Part shown: in pieces, positions 5,037 through 8,162 of the stretch | Layout: the number at the start of each line of letters is the position of its first letter | How positions within the stretch are numbered: the first letter of the stretch is position 1 | Source of the DNA: an uncultured Eubacteriales bacterium | GTDB lineage: Bacteria; Bacillota; Clostridia; Lachnospirales; Bianqueaceae | Direction: 5' to 3' | Assembly (NCBI GenBank): GCA_902782895.1 | Contig: CACZPA010000143.1 | Coordinates: 1-8,162, forward strand | DNA length: 8,162 nucleotides | Program-made: the position numbers and the translations under genes | Notes under the pieces: generated by a model | Seen by the model: the letters and a program-made list of their open reading frames with translations, nothing else | The model's database searches: none | Told to the model about the DNA's origin: nothing

Positions 5037-7226
5037 TCAGGCAATCGTCACGCTGCGGGTCAGGCCTTGCTGCGTATTCTTGTTGTCGAGCATGCTGAGA
5101 GGAGCATCGATGCAGGTCAGATGAACCCGGATAGGACCGGGGACAGTTCTGCGGACGTAGACGAGCAGGCTGCCATCTTGTGTCTGACGATAATTTTCCG
5201 TATAAGGCGTGAGATCAGAGAGGTTCCCGGAATCGATCGCGAGCAGCTCGCCGGAGCCTTCGACCTGCACACGAAGGGTATGATCCTCTGTGGTCCGCAG
5301 CCCAGTAGCATCCTGCATGGTGACTTCCAGCTGATAAATATATCCGATCTTACCAGAGGCATCAGAAAAGGTGCGTCCCGTGACGCAATCCGGCTGCTGC
5401 CAGAGCGCAAGGGACAGTTCTGCGGCTGGCTCAGCGGATACTTCCGGCTTGACAGCAGTACCGCTCCAAAGGGCAGCCCGCTCATAAAAGATGTCTTTCG
5501 GGAAACCATTCGTCTTCATGAGTCCGGCCTGCGAGCCGTAGATCGGCCATCCATGCGCTTCTCCGAGAAAATCGATCCCCGTCCACAGGAACTGTCCGCA
5601 GACATAATCGTTTGCCCGCACGACTTCCCAGGCCTCCGGATGCTTGCCGTTTTCTGTCCCTAACAGTGCCTTGCCCGGAAAACGAAGATGATCCTCAGCG
5701 TAGAGGTGCTCTTTGTAGTTGTAGCCGATCACGTCGATAGCGTCGAGAAAACCTATGCGGGAGGACAGCTCGGGAAAAGCGGCGGCAAGCGTAACGGGCC
5801 GGGACGGATCTTCCTCGCGGACCGTCTGCGCGAGCTCGCGGGCGATCGTCACGATTCGTTCCATATTCGGCTTGTCCGGGTTATAGACGCGTTCCGCGGC
5901 AGGTTTATTGGCATCGTTATTGCCGGTCATTTCATTGAACATCGGGTGACAGTACATGTCGTTGGGATAGTCGATTTCATTGCCGATCGACCAGAGAATC
6001 ACGGAAGGATGATTGCGGTCGCGGCGGACCATCGCCCGCAGATCCGCGTCATGCCACTGCGGGAAATCTTCATAATATCCCTGGTGCTTCGGCGGGTAAA
6101 CGTTATGTCCCTGCCACCACTTGTTTTTGGGCGCCTCCCATTCGTCGAAAGCCTCGTCGATCATCAGAAAACCCATCGCGTCGCACAGATCGTAGAGCTC
6201 GGGCATGTGCGGATTGTGGCTGCAGCGCACCGCATTGCAGCCAGCTTGCTTCAGAATCTCCAGCCGGCGCTGCCAGACCTCGCGTGTAACGGCCGCGCCA
6301 AGCGGCCCGGCATCATGATGTACACAGATACCCTTGAGCTTCATCGGGACATCATTCAGGAAGAAACCTTTATCCGCGTCGAAAACAATCTTGCGGATGC
6401 CGACACGTTCGACGCTGACGAGAGAACTGTCCCCGGCCGCCACAGAACTGTCCCCGGCGGTTTCATACCAGGTTTTCAGTTCATAGAGGACAGGATCATC
6501 AACAGACCAAAGGCGAGGACGGAGCAGGAGCCCGTTTAGCATGGCCTCCGTGCGGCCGCCTGCGGGAACAGAACAGTCCGCTTCCAATGTCAGGACTTTT
6601 TCCTGCGTATCCGGATCATACAGGACAGAACGGATGCGGATCGCGGCATCTTTTGAACTGTCGTTTTGAATCTCCTGCCGCACCTGGATCTGCGCGGATT
6701 CGGCGGAGACGGAATCCGTGGTAAAAGCGATGCCGTGCAGGGCGGGATGCACAGGATCTTCTATCAGAAGCCAGACCTTCCGATAGATTCCGGAGCCGGT
6801 AAACCAGCGGGAATCCGCGAGATCTTCGTGGGTCACCTTGACGCTGAGCACGTTTTCGGCGCCGTCCATCCGCACCGCGTGCGTAATATCATAAGAAAAC
6901 TCTGTATAACCATTCGGGCGCTTGCTGAGATAATAGCTGTTGCACCAGACCTGGCTGTTTTTATAAACGCCGTCGAAAACAACGCGAACGCGCCGGCCCG
7001 CGCAGCCTTCCGGCAGGCGGAAATGCGCGCGGTACCAGGCCGTGCCGCCGTCCAGATAGCCGGTTCCACTGGAATTTGCTTTAGAAAAAGGGCACTCGAC
7101 CGCCCAGTCATGGGGGATCAGGACCTTGCGCCAGGCGCTGTCGTCATATCCTTTAAACCAGGCATCATCGCAGTTTCCTTTATGGAAACGCCAGCCTTCG
7201 GTCAATGTTATTGTCATACTGTCCAT
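5037..7226 (-). CDS. Glycoside hydrolase family 2, beta-galactosidase-like
   Basis: The product is 729 residues from the ATG at 7226, chosen because AGGAGGG (7239-7233) sits 6 nt upstream; an in-frame ATG at 7313 lies in the promoter. Order: sugar-binding jelly-roll (about 5-155; WYRAHFRLPEG, VYKNSQVWCN), immunoglobulin-like domain (160-285), TIM barrel (290-590), C-terminal beta domain (600-715). Catalytic residues: acid/base E417 in NHPSVILWSIGNE and nucleophile E525 in LLGTEN. Other family marks are AVRCSHNPH (342-350) and FLWTGIDFLGE (546-556). No signal peptide, so it acts in the cytoplasm, probably releasing beta-galactose from imported oligosaccharides; beta-glucuronidase or another GH2 specificity cannot be excluded. 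It diverges from a GH29 fucosidase with a shared operator region. Residues 257-269 contain a GDSS duplication made by a 21-bp DNA repeat. The TGA stop lies in a TGACACACTTC sequence shared with the neighbouring array. Confidence 0.92.
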   Translation of the reverse strand: MDSMTITLTEGWRFHKGNCDDAWFKGYDDSAWRKVLIPHDWAVECPFSKANSSGTGYLDGGTAWYRAHFRLPEGCAGRRVRVVFDGVYKNSQVWCNSYYLSKRPNGYTEFSYDITHAVRMDGAENVLSVKVTHEDLADSRWFTGSGIYRKVWLLIEDPVHPALHGIAFTTDSVSAESAQIQVRQEIQNDSSKDAAIRIRSVLYDPDTQEKVLTLEADCSVPAGGRTEAMLNGLLLRPRLWSVDDPVLYELKTWYETAGDSSVAAGDSSLVSVERVGIRKIVFDADKGFFLNDVPMKLKGICVHHDAGPLGAAVTREVWQRRLEILKQAGCNAVRCSHNPHMPELYDLCDAMGFLMIDEAFDEWEAPKNKWWQGHNVYPPKHQGYYEDFPQWHDADLRAMVRRDRNHPSVILWSIGNEIDYPNDMYCHPMFNEMTGNNDANKPAAERVYNPDKPNMERIVTIARELAQTVREEDPSRPVTLAAAFPELSSRIGFLDAIDVIGYNYKEHLYAEDHLRFPGKALLGTENGKHPEAWEVVRANDYVCGQFLWTGIDFLGEAHGWPIYGSQAGLMKTNGFPKDIFYERAALWSGTAVKPEVSAEPAAELSLALWQQPDCVTGRTFSDASGKIGYIYQLEVTMQDATGLRTTEDHTLRVQVEGSGELLAIDSGNLSDLTPYTENYRQTQDGSLLVYVRRTVPGPIRVHLTCIDAPLSMLDNKNTQQGLTRSVTIA
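5137..5154 (+). repeat. CCGGGGACAGTTCTGCGG repeat copy
   Basis: GGGACAGTTCTGCGG here is identical over 15 bp to 5411-5425, although the two are read in different frames within the GH2 gene (RRTVPG here, AAELSL there). The match is therefore at DNA level, not a protein repeat. Confidence 0.55.
5411..5425 (+). repeat. GGGACAGTTCTGCGG repeat copy
   Basis: This is a 15-bp identical copy of the sequence at 5140-5154, lying inside the GH2 coding region in a different reading frame. Confidence 0.55.
6423..6464 (-). repeat. 21-bp tandem duplication with AGAACTGTCCCCGG
   Basis: AGAACTGTCCCCGG occurs at 6423-6436 and again at 6444-6457, 21 bp apart, so the GH2 frame is kept and AGDSS is encoded twice (TAGDSSVAAGDSSL, 257-269). 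It is the reverse complement of the motif at 5137-5150. It sits in a surface loop of the immunoglobulin-like domain where related enzymes, as far as I recall, usually have a shorter turn. Confidence 0.6.
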
Positions 7227-7232
7227 TTCATA

Positions 7233-7239
7233 CCCTCCT
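7233..7239 (-). promoter_or_regulatory. Ribosome binding site deciding the GH2 start
   Basis: AGGAGGG read on the minus strand ends 6 nt before the ATG at 7226. It selects this Met over the upstream in-frame ATG at 7313, and over a nearby out-of-frame ATG. Confidence 0.85.
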
Positions 7240-7283
7240 GAAGTGGATGGAAGCGCTACGCTTCGCCGATTTATTCTGTCAGC

Positions 7284-7313
7284 ATTGTATGCAAAATCCG
7301 AGCTTTTTGTCAA
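7284..7313 (-). promoter_or_regulatory. Sigma-A type promoter of GH2 gene
   Basis: On the minus strand TTGACA (7313-7308) and TACAAT (7289-7284) are separated by 18 bp. The -35 box is perfect and the -10 has one mismatch. A CTGWCAG box stands 4 nt upstream of the -35 and another 1 nt downstream of the -10. Confidence 0.8.
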
Positions 7314-7373
7314 GATGCTGACAGGAAAATGGCCAGGACAGACGGAAAACCCACAAAGCCCTGTCAGAAAAGG

Positions 7374-7402
7374 TTGGATTTTCCTGTGAAATCAGCTATA
7401 AT
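7374..7402 (+). promoter_or_regulatory. Sigma-A type promoter of GH29 gene
   Basis: TTGGAT (7374-7379) and a perfect TATAAT (7397-7402) are separated by 17 bp, about 50 nt before the fucosidase ATG. CTGTCAG lies 6 nt upstream of the -35, and CTGACAG starts 1 nt after the -10, over the expected transcription start. Confidence 0.85.
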
Positions 7403-7452
7403 ACTGACAGAATTGCCGGACAAACAAAACAACGACAGGGACGGTATAGCAT

Positions 7453-8162
7453 ATGGAATACAGGGAATTTCTGAAGAGCGCGGCGCATGTGGTGCCCAGC
7501 GCGCGGCAGCTCGCATGGTACGAGATGGGTTTCTACGCGTTTGTACATTTTACGGTGAATACGTATACGGATCTGGAATGGGGCCTTGGCAACGAGTCGG
7601 AATCCATCTTCAATCCGGTGGATCTGGAATGCGACAGCTGGGTCGAGGCCGTCAAAAGCGCGGGGATGAAGGGCATCATATTGACTGCGAAGCATCATGA
7701 CGGTTTCTGCCTGTGGCCGTCCGCTTATACGGAGCATTGCGTGAAAAACAGTCCCTGGAAGGGCGGTAAGGGCGATGTGGTGCGGGAATGCGCGGAGGCC
7801 TGTGCGCGCGGCGACATCAAGTTCGGCGTATATCTGTCCCCGTGGGACCGAAACAGCCCGTATTACGGGACGGAAGCGTACAACGACTATTACTGCAACC
7901 AGCTGACGGAGCTGCTGACAGGCTACGGAGAGCTGTTTACCGTGTGGTTCGACGGAGCATGCGGAGAGGGTCCGAACGGCAGGAAGCAGGTCTATGATTT
8001 TGACAGGTATATCGCGCTGATCCGCAAATACCAGCCCAATGCCGTGATTTTTAATGATTTCGGGCCGGACGTGCGCTGGTGCGGCAACGAAGCGGGCCGC
8101 GCGAGGCGGGCCGAATGGGCAGTCGTGCCGCATGATCTTTGTTTCCGCTGCGAGAAGCAGAC
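7453..8162 (+). CDS. GH29 alpha-L-fucosidase (3' end outside window)
   Basis: 236 codons are visible and the frame runs off the window. The ATG at 7453 is preceded by a weak AGGGACGG (7437-7444), the only start-proximal signal. HFTVNTYTDLEWGLGNE (32-48), GIILTAKHHDGFCLWPS (74-90) and LFTVWFDGACGEG (161-173) are hallmark segments of family 29 alpha-L-fucosidases; D167 in the WFDG motif is the expected nucleophile. The HFTVNTYTD-EWG form is closer to the branch that includes alpha-1,3/4-fucosidases than to the GLFIHWG form, but subfamily is tentative. No signal peptide, so cytoplasmic. It would release fucose from imported glycans such as mucin, Lewis-type or milk oligosaccharides, alongside the divergent GH2 enzyme. 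The shared operators suggest coordinated induction. Confidence 0.93.
   Translation, partial: MEYREFLKSAAHVVPSARQLAWYEMGFYAFVHFTVNTYTDLEWGLGNESESIFNPVDLECDSWVEAVKSAGMKGIILTAKHHDGFCLWPSAYTEHCVKNSPWKGGKGDVVRECAEACARGDIKFGVYLSPWDRNSPYYGTEAYNDYYCNQLTELLTGYGELFTVWFDGACGEGPNGRKQVYDFDRYIALIRKYQPNAVIFNDFGPDVRWCGNEAGRARRAEWAVVPHDLCFRCEKQ

Larger units (their letters stand above)
7276..7410. promoter_or_regulatory. Four evenly spaced CTGWCAG operator-like boxes
   Basis: CTGTCAG at 7276-7282, CTGACAG at 7318-7324, CTGTCAG at 7361-7367 and CTGACAG at 7404-7410 have centres 42, 43 and 43 bp apart, about four helical turns, so all face the same side of the DNA. Each box is itself a CTG-N-CAG palindrome. 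The first two bracket the GH2 promoter and the last two bracket the fucosidase promoter. The downstream box is 1 nt past the -10 in both cases, with matching flanks: ATGCTGACAGAAT for GH2 (read on minus) and ATACTGACAGAAT for GH29. This placement suggests repression of both genes by one regulator, perhaps with DNA looping. No regulator gene is visible in the window. Confidence 0.75.

Noticed and set aside
4580..5098. 172-codon plus-strand frame with 24-residue repeats through the array
   Set aside because: It starts inside the PAP2 gene without a ribosome binding site. Its openness follows from the 72-bp period, and differences between units are a mix of silent and replacement changes.
4977..5663. 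228-codon plus-strand open frame
   Set aside because: It is mostly antisense to the GH2 C-terminal region, and low-complexity sequence gives no recognisable fold.
5688..6539. 283-codon plus-strand open frame
   Set aside because: It lies antisense to the catalytic core of the GH2 gene, and no family is recognised in its product. It is a shadow of GC-rich codons.
6666..7241. 191-codon plus-strand open frame
   Set aside because: It is antisense to the N-terminal part of the GH2 gene, without recognisable domains or ribosome binding site.
7227..7313. 29-residue N-terminal extension of the GH2 protein
   Set aside because: Its ATG overlaps the -35 box of the gene's own promoter, and the strong ribosome binding site at 7239-7233 serves the Met at 7226.

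Overview
The window looks like a chromosomal segment of a Bacillota (Firmicutes) bacterium, probably a gut Clostridia or Erysipelotrichia relative. The grounds are strong AGGAGG-type ribosome binding sites, sigma-A type promoters, moderately GC-rich codon use, and a cytoplasmic GH2/GH29 pair suited to host or dietary glycans. No marker gene fixes the taxon, so this is inference.

Left part (2-4668, plus strand): five tightly spaced genes that look like one operon whose start lies outside the window. They are (1) the 3' part of an adenosine/AMP-deaminase-fold protein with a C-terminal Rossmann-like, possibly SLOG-type, domain; (2) a NERD-TIR fusion protein; (3) a small membrane protein resembling the Pr6Pr/AIG1 group, start-stop coupled to gene 2; (4) an SMP-30/gluconolactonase-like beta-propeller; (5) a PAP2-type membrane phosphatase. 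Pairing a deaminase plus possible SLOG domain with a TIR protein recalls nucleotide-signalling immunity: Thoeris uses TIR and SLOG, RADAR uses an adenosine deaminase. I do not recognise this exact arrangement as a named system. It is the best candidate here for an undescribed one.

Middle (4628-5036): between convergent genes lies an array with a 72-bp period, made of alternating GTGTCAGC and GCTGACAC boxes, ten in all, spaced 41 and 31 bp in strict alternation. The first unit supplies the last codons and stop of the PAP2 gene. The last unit keeps the boxes although its interior has diverged. A 15-bp hairpin with T-runs on both strands could terminate transcription from both sides.

Right part (5037-8162): a minus-strand GH2 beta-galactosidase-like gene and a plus-strand GH29 alpha-L-fucosidase gene (cut by the window end) diverge from a 226-bp regulatory region. 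Each has a recognisable promoter. Four CTGWCAG boxes sit 42-43 bp apart, one on each side of each promoter, which suggests coordinated control by one regulator. Together the enzymes would trim galactose and fucose from imported oligosaccharides. A separate short repeat, CCGGGGACAG(TTCT), occurs several times inside the GH2 gene and once in the SMP-30 gene.
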